Source: UJ101 sp965262705
Lineage (GTDB): Bacteria > Bacteroidota > Bacteroidia > Flavobacteriales > UJ101
NCBI GenBank assembly: GCA_965262705.1
Contig: OZ253556.1
Span: 2,046,001 to 2,110,000, forward strand
Direction: 5' to 3'
DNA length: 64,000 nt
Below are positions 47,699-56,710 of this stretch, piece by piece (positions within the stretch are counted from its first letter, which is position 1; each line of letters starts with the position of its first letter). The notes beneath the pieces were generated by a model that was given only the letters and a program-made list of their open reading frames with translations, did no database searches and was not told the origin of the DNA. The position numbers were made by a program, and so were the translations under genes.

Positions 47699-47802
47699 GA
47701 GACCTTTTGCTTTTGTTAACTTGCCGTTCATTTTTTTAGATCTTTGCACTTTTTTTAGCGTGCATTTCGGCAAACTCAATACAAGCTTTTTGCAACGGTC
47801 TC
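47699..47802. repeat. Dispersed repeat, internally deleted copy
   Basis: Starts GAGACCTTTTGC and ends CTTTTTGCAACGGTCTC. Only about 104 bases; the middle of the element is gone. It belongs to the 847-base gene-free stretch 47658-48504, which also holds 47857-47889, 48028-48281 and 48302-48425. Confidence 0.72.
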
Positions 47803-47856
47803 AGTTTATAGCATGCGTTATTTAAACGCCCCTTAGCACCTCTCTGTTCATTTTTT

Positions 47857-47889
47857 CCTTGATGAAAAAACGAACCAAAAAAATCAAGG
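47857..47889. repeat. Short hairpin CCTTGAT / ATCAAGG
   Basis: Seven-base stem around a purine-rich loop. The surrounding 47803-48027 has no credible frame on either strand. It may be a remnant of another intergenic repeat. Confidence 0.4.
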
Positions 47890-48027
47890 CTGCCCTTGAG
47901 TTGCTGTAAAAGCTACGAAAACCTCATCCACAGAAGAAAGTGACTCGCTTTCGCTCAAACAGACTTTCGTCTTATCATCCTACCGCTGCTTTCTTGCTTT
48001 TAAGCGCAACTCAATGATCCATACATT

Positions 48028-48281
48028 GAGACCGTTGCAGAATATATATAAAAAATTATGAAAAAGAAAGCATTTAACTTCAAACTGCTTCCTTAATTCG
48101 ACAAGTGGTTATTGAGCACAGTCGAAATATGGTTACTGAGCCTGTCGAAGTACTCAGCTACCGAGAGTTAAATCCTCACAACCCAAAGGTTGCTCCGGCG
48201 TTTAGCTTCGCTGACTTGCAGTTCATTTTTATCGGGTGTTGCATTTCGGTAAACTCAATACAAGTTTTTTGCAACGGTCTC
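48028..48281. repeat. Dispersed MITE-like repeat, long copy
   Basis: Starts GAGACCGTTGCAGAATATAT and ends TTTTTGCAACGGTCTC, with the extra CTTCGACAAG...GTCGAAG block also seen at 3.67 and 30.6 kb. CATT lies directly outside both ends and may be a target duplication. Confidence 0.88.
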
Positions 48282-48301
48282 CATTTTTTATTGATTATAG
48301 G

Positions 48302-48425
48302 CTTTGCGGGGTGAGCGTTAGGGATAGGAGCGGTATCCTTTTTCTTGGGGGATCCTTTCGCCCCAAGAAAAAGATAAAGCGGATAGCCCGACTGCCGTTA
48401 GGCGGGAACGCCCAAAAAATAAAGG
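48302..48425. repeat. Second dispersed repeat (hairpin-rich), copy 2
   Basis: Nearly the same as 25149-25272: GAGCGTTAGGGATAG, TATCCTTTTTCTTGGGGG paired with CCCCAAGAAAAAGATA, then GCGGATAGCCCGAC and GGCGGGAACGCCC. It again sits about 20 bases from a copy of the first repeat. It precedes the glmM promoter. Confidence 0.8.
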
Positions 48426-48473
48426 AGATGATAAATATAAAACCCATGTTAAAATGGTAATCGTTTAAAAATG

Positions 48474-48481
48474 TATTTTTG
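48474..48481 (+). promoter_or_regulatory. Probable glmM promoter -7 box (TATTTTTG)
   Basis: TAnnTTTG match 23 bases before the glmM start. Confidence 0.5.
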
Positions 48482-48504
48482 TTTTTCAATTTTAAGAGAA
48501 AACG

Positions 48505-49896
48505 ATGGCTTTAATTAAATCTATATCAGGCATTCGCGGCACTATTGGCGGTAGAGTGGGAGAGGGGCTAACGCCTATGGACGCAGTAAAATTTACTGCT
48601 GCTTATGGAAGTTGGCTAAGAGCAACTAGCAATAAATTATCTTTAAAGGTAGTGGTAGGAAGAGATGCCCGCCCCTCGGGTGAGATGGTTCAGGCGTTAG
48701 TCATTTCTACTTTGCAAGGGTTGGGAATAGAGGTGGTGCAATTAAATCTTTCTACTACGCCTACTGTAGCAATGGCGGTTACTATGGAAAAAGCCGATGG
48801 AGGGATTATCATCACAGCGAGCCATAATCTTAAGTCGTGGAATGCTTTAAAACTGCTGAACCACCGGGGAGAATTCATCTCTGCAGAGCAAGGCGAGCGA
48901 GTGTTGAAAATGGCAGAACAGGAAGATTTTGCTTTTGCATCTGTGGATCAGTTAGGAAAAAGTATTTCTGACGATACGTATCTTGATAAACATATCGAAG
49001 CAGTGCTTGGTTTGCCTTTGGTAGAGGCAGAGGCGGTTAAAAAGGCAAAGTTTAAGGTGGTGGTAGATGCGGTAAATTCGACCGGAGGTATTTTTGTTCC
49101 TTATTTATTAGAAAAGATGGGCGTTGCCTTCATAAAACTTTATTGTGAGCCCAGCGGGAACTTCCCTCATAACCCAGAGCCATTAAAAGAACACTTAACA
49201 GATATTTCAAAAAAAGTAATAGAAGAAAAAGCCCATCTCGGTATTGTGGTCGACCCCGATGTGGACCGCTTGGCGATTATTTGCGAGGACGGCTCGATGT
49301 TTGGAGAAGAATATACTTTAGTTGCCTGCGCAGATTATGTTTTGTCTAAAACGCCTGGGAATACAGTCTCTAATCTTTCCTCTTCTAGGGCATTAAAAGA
49401 GATTACCAATCGTTATAAAAATTGCCATTACACCCCCTCTGCGGTAGGGGAAGTAAATGTAGTGGAAAAAATGAAAGAAACGCGGGCGGTTATAGGAGGA
49501 GAAGGAAATGGGGGGATTATTTATCCCTCTTTGCATTACGGACGTGATGCGCTTGTAGGCATTGCTTTATTTCTCACGCATTTGGCAAAGCGAAACGTTT
49601 CTTGCTCGGCATTGCGTGGGGGGTATCCGAATTATTATATGTCAAAAAGAAAAATGAACCTTACAACAGGGATGGACGCCGATAGACTTTTTAATGAGAT
49701 AAAAAATAGATTTCTAAGCGAAAAAATTACTACAATAGATGGTTTGAAAATAGATTTTGCTCAGGCATGGGTGCATCTTAGAAAATCAAATACAGAACCC
49801 ATACTTAGGATTTATACCGAAGCTGCCTCACAAAAAGCTACCGATCAATTGGCAGAAAGTTTTATAACCCTTATGGAAAAAATGATTTTATCATAG
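48505..49896 (+). CDS. glmM: Phosphoglucosamine mutase
   Basis: Converts glucosamine 6-phosphate made by GlmS into glucosamine 1-phosphate for UDP-GlcNAc. The phosphoserine loop is IITASHNLKSWNALK (Ser106), the magnesium loop is VVDPDVDRLAI, the sugar-binding loop is GGEGNGGIIYP, and the phosphate-binding end has LRKSNTEPILRIYTE. Length of 463 residues fits. A phosphomannomutase activity cannot be excluded, but the absence of a second mutase in the window and the GlmM-like residues favour this name. Confidence 0.88.
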   Translation: MALIKSISGIRGTIGGRVGEGLTPMDAVKFTAAYGSWLRATSNKLSLKVVVGRDARPSGEMVQALVISTLQGLGIEVVQLNLSTTPTVAMAVTMEKADGGIIITASHNLKSWNALKLLNHRGEFISAEQGERVLKMAEQEDFAFASVDQLGKSISDDTYLDKHIEAVLGLPLVEAEAVKKAKFKVVVDAVNSTGGIFVPYLLEKMGVAFIKLYCEPSGNFPHNPEPLKEHLTDISKKVIEEKAHLGIVVDPDVDRLAIICEDGSMFGEEYTLVACADYVLSKTPGNTVSNLSSSRALKEITNRYKNCHYTPSAVGEVNVVEKMKETRAVIGGEGNGGIIYPSLHYGRDALVGIALFLTHLAKRNVSCSALRGGYPNYYMSKRKMNLTTGMDADRLFNEIKNRFLSEKITTIDGLKIDFAQAWVHLRKSNTEPILRIYTEAASQKATDQLAESFITLMEKMILS

Positions 49897-49911
49897 AGAA
49901 ATAAATCTATC

Positions 49912-50076
49912 AAGACCGTTGCAGAACACATAAAAAAGTATGAAAAAGAAAGCATTTATCTTCAAACTGCTTCCTTCTCAAAAAATTAAAACCCTCCATA
50001 CCCATTAGGTTGCTCCGGCATTTAATTTTCATCGGGCGTTACATTTTTTTGCTAAAGTGCTTTTTGCAACGGTCTC
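49912..50076. repeat. Dispersed MITE-like repeat, compact copy
   Basis: Starts AAGACCGTTGCAGAACACAT and ends CTTTTTGCAACGGTCTC; 165 bases. With it, the 303 bases between glmM and the next gene are explained except for an AT-rich 120 bases. Confidence 0.88.
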
Positions 50077-50199
50077 ATTTTTTTAACTCTTGATATTTGC
50101 TTATATTATTTTAATAAAAAATTAACATAAAAATTTATAAATTTAAATAAAATAAAAAGTGTATTTATAATCGTAGTAAAAATTAAATAATTTAAAGTT

Positions 50200-50976
50200 A
50201 TGGTTAAAAAAATGTTTTATTTTAGTGTAATTTGCGGATTGAGTTATTATTTAAATGCACAGGTAGGAATAGGAACGGATAATCCAGGGGCTACGCTTCA
50301 TATTGTCCCTAAAAATCAAGAAGACCCTTTAAAAGTAGAAGGGTTAAAAAAGGGTGTAAAAGAAAGTATGTTATTATCGGTAGATGGTCGAGGAGTGTTT
50401 AAGACAACTGAATTATCAACAATCAAATCAGAAATAAGCGGAGGAGAAGGCGTAACAGGAATATTAATTGATGTAAGACATGCAGTAGGAACTAACCCTG
50501 TGAATGTTCCATTAAATCAAACGAAAAAAATACCAGGATTAGAAATTTCTTATACACCAAGTGTTAATTGTTATGCGTTAGTTAACATTTCTGCAGTACC
50601 TGTCACCATAACAAATACTACCTCAAGTGTTAGGGGTGAAAGTATTCAAGGAACAATATATTTATTGGTTAATAATATAAAAAGATATTCTTATTATTAC
50701 GTTTCCCCTTATGCAAGCGATGGTCTTAAGAACACAGGGGGCTACACCACAATTTCAGAGGTTATTCCATTAACTGCGAATAACACATATAATTTTTCTG
50801 TACAATCTAAAACTTGGAGAGGTTCCTCTGCTCTATTTAATAGAGACCCATCCAAACCATTAACAAGTCAAGATGTTGGATTTAACATTACAACTATTCC
50901 TGCATATGCGGGTGCTATTTATTCAGATGCAAACAGTATGAAATCAAGGATGACCATTTTATTTTATTCTCGATAA
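50200..50976 (+). CDS. Secreted protein with a GIGT-type N-terminal repeat motif, function unknown
   Basis: A 258-residue protein with a signal peptide (MFYFSVICGLSYYLNAQ) followed by VGIGTDNPGATLHIV, a motif common at the N-terminus of large surface proteins of Bacteroidota. The rest is beta-rich with ISYTPSVNCYALVN and MTILFYSR at the end; no named domain is recognised. It is a single gene. Secretion is well supported, function is not. Confidence 0.65.
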   Translation: MVKKMFYFSVICGLSYYLNAQVGIGTDNPGATLHIVPKNQEDPLKVEGLKKGVKESMLLSVDGRGVFKTTELSTIKSEISGGEGVTGILIDVRHAVGTNPVNVPLNQTKKIPGLEISYTPSVNCYALVNISAVPVTITNTTSSVRGESIQGTIYLLVNNIKRYSYYYVSPYASDGLKNTGGYTTISEVIPLTANNTYNFSVQSKTWRGSSALFNRDPSKPLTSQDVGFNITTIPAYAGAIYSDANSMKSRMTILFYSR

Positions 50977-51103
50977 TTTTGAGAAGAAAGAATAGCATCG
51001 AGGGGCTGCATTAGGCTAAAAAAATGGGAATAGCTTGGTTTTATAAAGGTCTTAGTTGTATCAACTAAATATTTTTTATATTAGCAAACCTTAAATATAA
51101 AAA

Positions 51104-52297
51104 ATGAATCTGAGTCAGAGGCAGCTTGATTTTTTATACTACCAAGCACAAACTACAGATTTTTCCCCTGCTTTTGAAATCAGCCATGCTAAGGGAAACT
51201 ACCTTTACGATACCTCCGGCAAAGCCTATCTTGATTTTGCGGCAGGGGTTTCGGCAAATACGCTGGGGCATTCTCATCCAGCAGTGTTAGCAGCTATTCA
51301 AGCGCAAATGGAAAAATATATGCATGTAATGGTTTATGGAGAATATGTGCAGGAGATGCCTTTGGCGTTATGTAAATTATTAGCCGAACGTACTCCCTCA
51401 TCATTAGAAACTACTTACTTGACCAATTCAGGCACAGAGGCGATTGAGGGGGCGCTAAAACTCGCAAAACGCTACACGGGCCGTGATGAAATTATTGCTG
51501 CACATGGCGCCTATCATGGCAATACACAGGGTGCTATGTCAGTCATGGGAAATGAAATACAAAAGCAGGCTTATCGTCCGCTGCTGCCTCTAGTAAACTT
51601 TATACGGTTCAATCATATCATTGATTTACATTTCATTACAGCCAAGACTGCTGCGGTTATTTTAGAAACCATACAGGGCGCCAACGGCTTTATAACCCCT
51701 GGGAAGGACTATTTAAAAAAAGTCAAGCAGCGATGCAATGAGGTCGGGGCATTATTGATTTTAGATGAAATTCAGCCGGGCTGCGGGCGCACGGGGTATT
51801 TATTTAGTTTTGAAAAATATGAAATTACCCCGCATATTCTCGTAATGGGAAAAGGATTAGGCGGTGGAATGCCCATTGGTGCTTTTATGTCTTCCTATAA
51901 AATTATGGATTGTCTTAAACGAGAACCCATGCTCGGTCATATCACGACTTTCGGAGGACATCCTGTAATTGCAGCGGCAGCGCATGCCACATTGAAAACG
52001 CTGCTAGAATCTTCTCTGATAAGTGAAGTAAAGGAGAAATCCAAGTTGTTTCATCAACTGCTAAAGCATCCAAAAATACGATCTATTAGAGGCGAAGGGT
52101 TGATGATTGCGATCGAGTTTGCTTCAAAAGAATATGTACTAAAAATAATTAAAAAAGCAATGGAAAAAGGCCTTGTATTATTTTTATTGCTTTTTGCTGG
52201 AGAATGCCTTAGGATTACTCCTCCTCTCACGATTACCAAAGAAGAAATTAAAAAAGGCTGCCAAATTATTTTAGATATACTTGATGACGAGGGTTGA
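51104..52297 (+). CDS. Class III aminotransferase (acetylornithine aminotransferase-like)
   Basis: A 397-residue PLP enzyme of the ornithine/acetylornithine group. Landmarks are YLDFAAGVSANTLGHSHP, TYLTNSGTEAIEGALKLAKR, ILDEIQPGCGRTGYLFSFE and the PLP lysine in VMGKGLGGGMPIGAF. The substrate, usually acetylornithine, ornithine or a related omega-amine, cannot be set; no arginine genes are adjacent. It is a single gene. Confidence 0.88.
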   Translation: MNLSQRQLDFLYYQAQTTDFSPAFEISHAKGNYLYDTSGKAYLDFAAGVSANTLGHSHPAVLAAIQAQMEKYMHVMVYGEYVQEMPLALCKLLAERTPSSLETTYLTNSGTEAIEGALKLAKRYTGRDEIIAAHGAYHGNTQGAMSVMGNEIQKQAYRPLLPLVNFIRFNHIIDLHFITAKTAAVILETIQGANGFITPGKDYLKKVKQRCNEVGALLILDEIQPGCGRTGYLFSFEKYEITPHILVMGKGLGGGMPIGAFMSSYKIMDCLKREPMLGHITTFGGHPVIAAAAHATLKTLLESSLISEVKEKSKLFHQLLKHPKIRSIRGEGLMIAIEFASKEYVLKIIKKAMEKGLVLFLLLFAGECLRITPPLTITKEEIKKGCQIILDILDDEG

Positions 52298-52433
52298 TAA
52301 CTACTTTTTAGATAGGCTATTTTCAGAGGTTTGGTATAAGTAATCATTTAGCAAAATATAAATGCTTGTTATTATTATTTATGGGCATATTTTATCGGAG
52401 TATAGATGGAAGGCGCCTTAAAAATAATATTTA

Positions 52434-52466
52434 TTGCGTCTAAATAAAATTATTATTATAATTTTG
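52434..52466 (+). promoter_or_regulatory. Possible promoter of the TonB-receptor operon (TTG - 22 bp - TAATTTTG)
   Basis: TTG at 52434-52436 and TAATTTTG at 52459-52466, 41 bases before the start. No clear Fur-type operator is seen. Confidence 0.5.
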
Positions 52467-52507
52467 TGCATAATTTATGTTATTATTTTTATTAAGATAA
52501 ATTAAGC

Positions 52508-55216
52508 ATGAAAAATATAATTATATTTTTTACTTTATTATTTATAAACATTATCCCGGCTCAAACCTTAATTAAAGGAAAAATAATTGAAAATGAAACT
52601 CATAAGCCTTTATTTAATGTATATATAAAAAACATCAATGGAAATGAATGGACGTTCAGTAAAAAGGATGGAACATTTGCTATAAAGTTAAATACGATTA
52701 ATAATGTTATACTGAAGTTCAGTCTTCAAGGGAAGCAATCAAAAACTTTAGACCTGTCTCAGATTAAAAAATTAGACTTTATCATTACATTGGAAGATGA
52801 AACTTTATATATTGGGAAAGTTGTGGTAACGGCTGTTCCTGAGAAAGATAAAATAGGTTCAGCAATTTATCTTGGTCGAAATGCCGTTAATCAATTTCAA
52901 TCTTACAGCCTTTCGGATGTTTTAAATCAACTCCCGGGGCATGCCATTAAGCCGCCATCTTTGAATGAAGTCAATATACTTGCTCTTAGAACCTCTATAC
53001 CCTCGGGGGCACATGGATATGATAAATATAAGGATAATCTTAGTATGAATGCTTTTGGCGTCTCTTATATTTTAGATGGCATGCCGCTTTCTAATGATGA
53101 AAATATTCAATCTTATGGTTCTTTTGAAGATTACGGACTTACAAGGTTTGATAACCCCAATACAGGAATTGATCTGCGTACCATTCCGTCGTCTAATATT
53201 GAAGAAGTTGAAGTCATTCAAGGAATACCGGATGCCAAATACGGTAATTTAACCAGCGGGGTAATTAATATAAAGCGAAAAGCGGGCCTTACGCCTTATA
53301 TTTTAGGGGCATCCATTAACGAAGGAAATACGAATCTGACCTTAATGAAGGGTCTAAAATTAGGACAGCTGGGAAATTTAACACTATCGCTTGATTATTT
53401 AAACGCAAATGCAGATCCTCGTAATAGTTTGGAAAACTTTGACCGAATCACTACCTCAACTATTTGGTCTACTCATACGCCCTCTAATCATATAAAAAAT
53501 ACATTTTCACTTACTTATCATTATAATTTTGATGATGTAAATTATGATAAAGATAACGAAGACGGAGGGAAAGATGCAAAGTTCAAGAAAGACCAAGGCT
53601 TTATACTAAGCAATCGATTTAATTATAAGCCCTATAGCCATTGGATAGATAACCTCAATATTCAAACTGGGGTTTCCTATTCCAAGCAGCATTCTTATAT
53701 ACAATCCTTTATTAATAATGGAGGTGTAATTGCCCCTAAAAGGTTACAAACAGGATTATCTAGCGCGCCTTATACGCCGGTAGCCTATTTGCAAATCAGA
53801 GAAGTTTTTGGGCAGCCTTTAAACGTCAACGGAGCGGTATCTATTGAAAAACAATTAGGCCGTAAGAAAATAAAAAATAATTTGCAGTTAGGCTTTAATG
53901 GTTCTTACAGCGATAACTTTGGAAGAGGAAAAGCCTACGACCCAAGCCATGCTCATTCTACCATTACCCTTAAATCAACGCAGGCCTCAATGCAGTCTGG
54001 TGAAGGATTCCGCCCAGTGAATTTTAAAAAATACATTAAACCAATAGTAAATATTGGCTCTTATATACAGGATCATGCAACTGTAACTTTTGATAACGGC
54101 AAAAAATTATTTGCCAATATAGGATTTCGTTATGATGTGCAAAATGACTTTCCTTCTTTTAGTCCTCGTATTAATTTGGGCTATGAACTCACACACAAAA
54201 TAATTATTAAAGGAGGTGCAGGGTTTGCCTCGAAAGCGCCTTCTTTAGGGCAAATCTATCCGGGTGATAATTACATTGATATATTACTAGGTGATTTTAG
54301 AACGAACGATTATTCGTTTAATCTGGTACAAACGTATAAAATCAAGATAGACCAAATGAACTTAAAACCCTCTAAGTCTTGGAAATATGAATTAGGGATA
54401 AGTTATATCCCTAAATTCGGGAACTTTCGGTTAACCGCCTTTTATAATAGAATGTATGACGGAATTACTTCTGAAAAAAACTTTAAAGCTGTCCCGTTCC
54501 CGCAGGTTGAATATGATTTTTCAGGCGACTATCCTTCTTATCAAATACAAGGATATTCTCCAATGCTGATATACTATAATTTGCCCAAAAACGCAATTCA
54601 AAACATAGATAAAGGGCTGGAATTTTTATTTAGAACTAAGAAAATATCTCCTATTAATACTTCATTCAGTTTAGATGCAACTTATACTTATACTAATATG
54701 TCTTCTACTTTGCCGTACTTCGAAGAAAATAAAACCTTGCCAAAAAATGATGTAGAATATGCACTTTACGAACGCATGCCGAATAAGCATGAAAATGTAT
54801 TGCTGCGTGCGACAGCTGCCTATCACTTATCTTCTCTCGGATTGCTTATTTCGCTTACAGCCGAACAGTTTACTTACAGTAAGTTTTATCCAGTCTTTAA
54901 AAATAACTATCCTATCGCCTATATCAATTCCAGCGGACAGACCCTCCCCATTGGTAAAGAGGAAAGAGATCATCCAAAATTTAAAGGGTTAATATACCCT
55001 CCTTCAGTTACAAAAGCTACACGATCAGCACTATATCATAATTTCCATCTTCGAGTAGAAAAAGAGTTGATGAATGGACTTAAATTTTCTTTACACGTTC
55101 AGAATTTTTTAGATTATCATCCTTTGACTCAAGATGAAGCATTTCAGAAAGGAGAAGGTAGATTAAGAAGAAACTCGCTGATAAATTTTGGCGCAAATAT
55201 AGAATATAAATTTTAA
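52508..55216 (+). CDS. TonB-dependent outer-membrane receptor
   Basis: A 902-residue receptor with a signal peptide (ending NIIPAQT), an N-terminal carboxypeptidase-regulatory-like domain (LIKGKIIENETHKPLFNVYI), a plug domain with VVVTAVPEKDK, SYILDGMPLS and NIEEVEVIQGIPDAKYG, and a 22-strand-type barrel ending GANIEYKF. It imports a bulky ligand (iron complex, cofactor or glycan); the ligand is not evident. The two following genes are 37 and 65 bases apart on the same strand, so this is the first gene of an operon with the DUF4876 and beta-barrel proteins. Confidence 0.92.
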   Translation: MKNIIIFFTLLFINIIPAQTLIKGKIIENETHKPLFNVYIKNINGNEWTFSKKDGTFAIKLNTINNVILKFSLQGKQSKTLDLSQIKKLDFIITLEDETLYIGKVVVTAVPEKDKIGSAIYLGRNAVNQFQSYSLSDVLNQLPGHAIKPPSLNEVNILALRTSIPSGAHGYDKYKDNLSMNAFGVSYILDGMPLSNDENIQSYGSFEDYGLTRFDNPNTGIDLRTIPSSNIEEVEVIQGIPDAKYGNLTSGVINIKRKAGLTPYILGASINEGNTNLTLMKGLKLGQLGNLTLSLDYLNANADPRNSLENFDRITTSTIWSTHTPSNHIKNTFSLTYHYNFDDVNYDKDNEDGGKDAKFKKDQGFILSNRFNYKPYSHWIDNLNIQTGVSYSKQHSYIQSFINNGGVIAPKRLQTGLSSAPYTPVAYLQIREVFGQPLNVNGAVSIEKQLGRKKIKNNLQLGFNGSYSDNFGRGKAYDPSHAHSTITLKSTQASMQSGEGFRPVNFKKYIKPIVNIGSYIQDHATVTFDNGKKLFANIGFRYDVQNDFPSFSPRINLGYELTHKIIIKGGAGFASKAPSLGQIYPGDNYIDILLGDFRTNDYSFNLVQTYKIKIDQMNLKPSKSWKYELGISYIPKFGNFRLTAFYNRMYDGITSEKNFKAVPFPQVEYDFSGDYPSYQIQGYSPMLIYYNLPKNAIQNIDKGLEFLFRTKKISPINTSFSLDATYTYTNMSSTLPYFEENKTLPKNDVEYALYERMPNKHENVLLRATAAYHLSSLGLLISLTAEQFTYSKFYPVFKNNYPIAYINSSGQTLPIGKEERDHPKFKGLIYPPSVTKATRSALYHNFHLRVEKELMNGLKFSLHVQNFLDYHPLTQDEAFQKGEGRLRRNSLINFGANIEYKF

Positions 55217-55253
55217 AAGATATTGAAAAATAACTTTTTAAGCCCAGCAAGCA

Positions 55254-56645
55254 ATGAGAACTACAAAAAAATTGTTTCCTATCCTTTTAGGATGGATGAT
55301 GATGATCTTGATGATAGCCCTAAGTTTTTCTTGCAAAGACGATGACAACGGATTTATTGCACCGATTGCTCATAACTTTAAGATAACTTATGGTAAGGAA
55401 TATAAGGAAAAGCCTGTTGCAAAGGCTCAAATGATCCTAACGAATAATGAAGATGGGAAAACCTATAAGGCATTCACCGATGCAAAGGGAATTGCGAAAA
55501 TAGAAGTAATTCCTGGGACGTATAAAGCAAGTGTAAGCCGAAAACTTACCCCCGAGGAATATCTAGCACTTTCTGGTCAAAAAACAGCGGGTAATATTAC
55601 CTTTAATGGAAGTGTAGAAAATTTAAAGATAAATACTGACACAGAAACTGAGACGACTATAGAAATGGTAACCGGAAGCATAGGAAATTTGATACTCAAA
55701 CAAATTTACTATGTCGGTTCAGATGTTAAACTTGGCGCAAACTACCGCGATCAATTCTTTGAAGTGCATAACAATTCTAATCAAACACAATATCTTGATG
55801 GATTGTATTTTGCACAAATAAAAGGGACTAGTAGTGTTAGCAGTGTTGCGAAAGATTATTACCTGCCCAGCGGTCAATACGATTGGAGTCGATCCGTTGG
55901 TCAAAAAGACCCAGAGAAAGCGAATACCGATTATGTCTATGCTGATGAAGTCATTCAATTTCCGGGGAGTGGAGAAGATTATCCTCTTGCTTCGGGAAAA
56001 AGTGTAATGGTAGCCGCTACTGCTGTTAATCATAAACAGCCTTTAATTGTTCAATTACCCCCGGACGACTTTAGAGGAAAACATACCGGAGGAAAAATGA
56101 GTTATAAAGTTCCTGAGCCCTGGCGGACTATAGATCTTCATAAAGCACCTTTTGAATGTTATTACAGGCCATATCAACAATCTATAGGTGACCTTTTTGA
56201 GCCCAGCGACATAGATAATCCTAACTCCGTAAATATGAAGATTGCTTTTAAAACATCTAAATCAAGAGACTTGATATTAGACCAGTTTGGAAGAGATGGA
56301 TTTGTTATTTTTAAAGATGATCAGGAGAACAACTTTAAATCGTATAATACAATTCCCCTGCCGAGTATATTTGTTGTAAAAGAAACTACGGCTGTCTTTA
56401 AACAGATTCCAATAAGTGTTATTATGGATGGCGTAGATGTATTAAATGCAATGAAGCCGAACCCTAAAAGATTACCAGATGCGGTTGATGCAGGACAAAT
56501 TGCAAATAAAAAAGGAAAACACTCCTCAGAATCCGTTATTCGAAAAGTTTCCTCTCAAATAGACGGAAAAACCTTTTATCAGGATACCAATAATTCTACA
56601 AATGATTTTAAGGTTTTAAATCATCCCCAAGTGGATATAGAGTAA
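55254..56645 (+). CDS. DUF4876 family lipoprotein
   Basis: A 463-residue lipoprotein (signal ending IALSFSCKD). The N-terminal part is a prealbumin-like regulatory domain (AQMILTNNEDGKTYKAFTDAKGI); the rest matches the layout of DUF4876 proteins, including LKQIYYVGSDVKLGANYRDQFFEVHNNS and LDGLYFAQIKG. In Bacteroidota such proteins accompany TonB receptors and a large outer-membrane barrel. Surface binding of the ligand for the receptor encoded just upstream is an inference. Confidence 0.8.
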   Translation: MRTTKKLFPILLGWMMMILMIALSFSCKDDDNGFIAPIAHNFKITYGKEYKEKPVAKAQMILTNNEDGKTYKAFTDAKGIAKIEVIPGTYKASVSRKLTPEEYLALSGQKTAGNITFNGSVENLKINTDTETETTIEMVTGSIGNLILKQIYYVGSDVKLGANYRDQFFEVHNNSNQTQYLDGLYFAQIKGTSSVSSVAKDYYLPSGQYDWSRSVGQKDPEKANTDYVYADEVIQFPGSGEDYPLASGKSVMVAATAVNHKQPLIVQLPPDDFRGKHTGGKMSYKVPEPWRTIDLHKAPFECYYRPYQQSIGDLFEPSDIDNPNSVNMKIAFKTSKSRDLILDQFGRDGFVIFKDDQENNFKSYNTIPLPSIFVVKETTAVFKQIPISVIMDGVDVLNAMKPNPKRLPDAVDAGQIANKKGKHSSESVIRKVSSQIDGKTFYQDTNNSTNDFKVLNHPQVDIE

Positions 56646-56710
56646 TAGAAAAAGGCAATCAATGCTCATAGTTAAGGATTATTGAAACATAAATGCTAAT
56701 AAAATAAAAG

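Noticed and set aside
52298..52507. Fur-type operator before the TonB receptor
   Set aside because: The region is very AT-rich and only loosely symmetric; no convincing 19-base Fur box could be placed.
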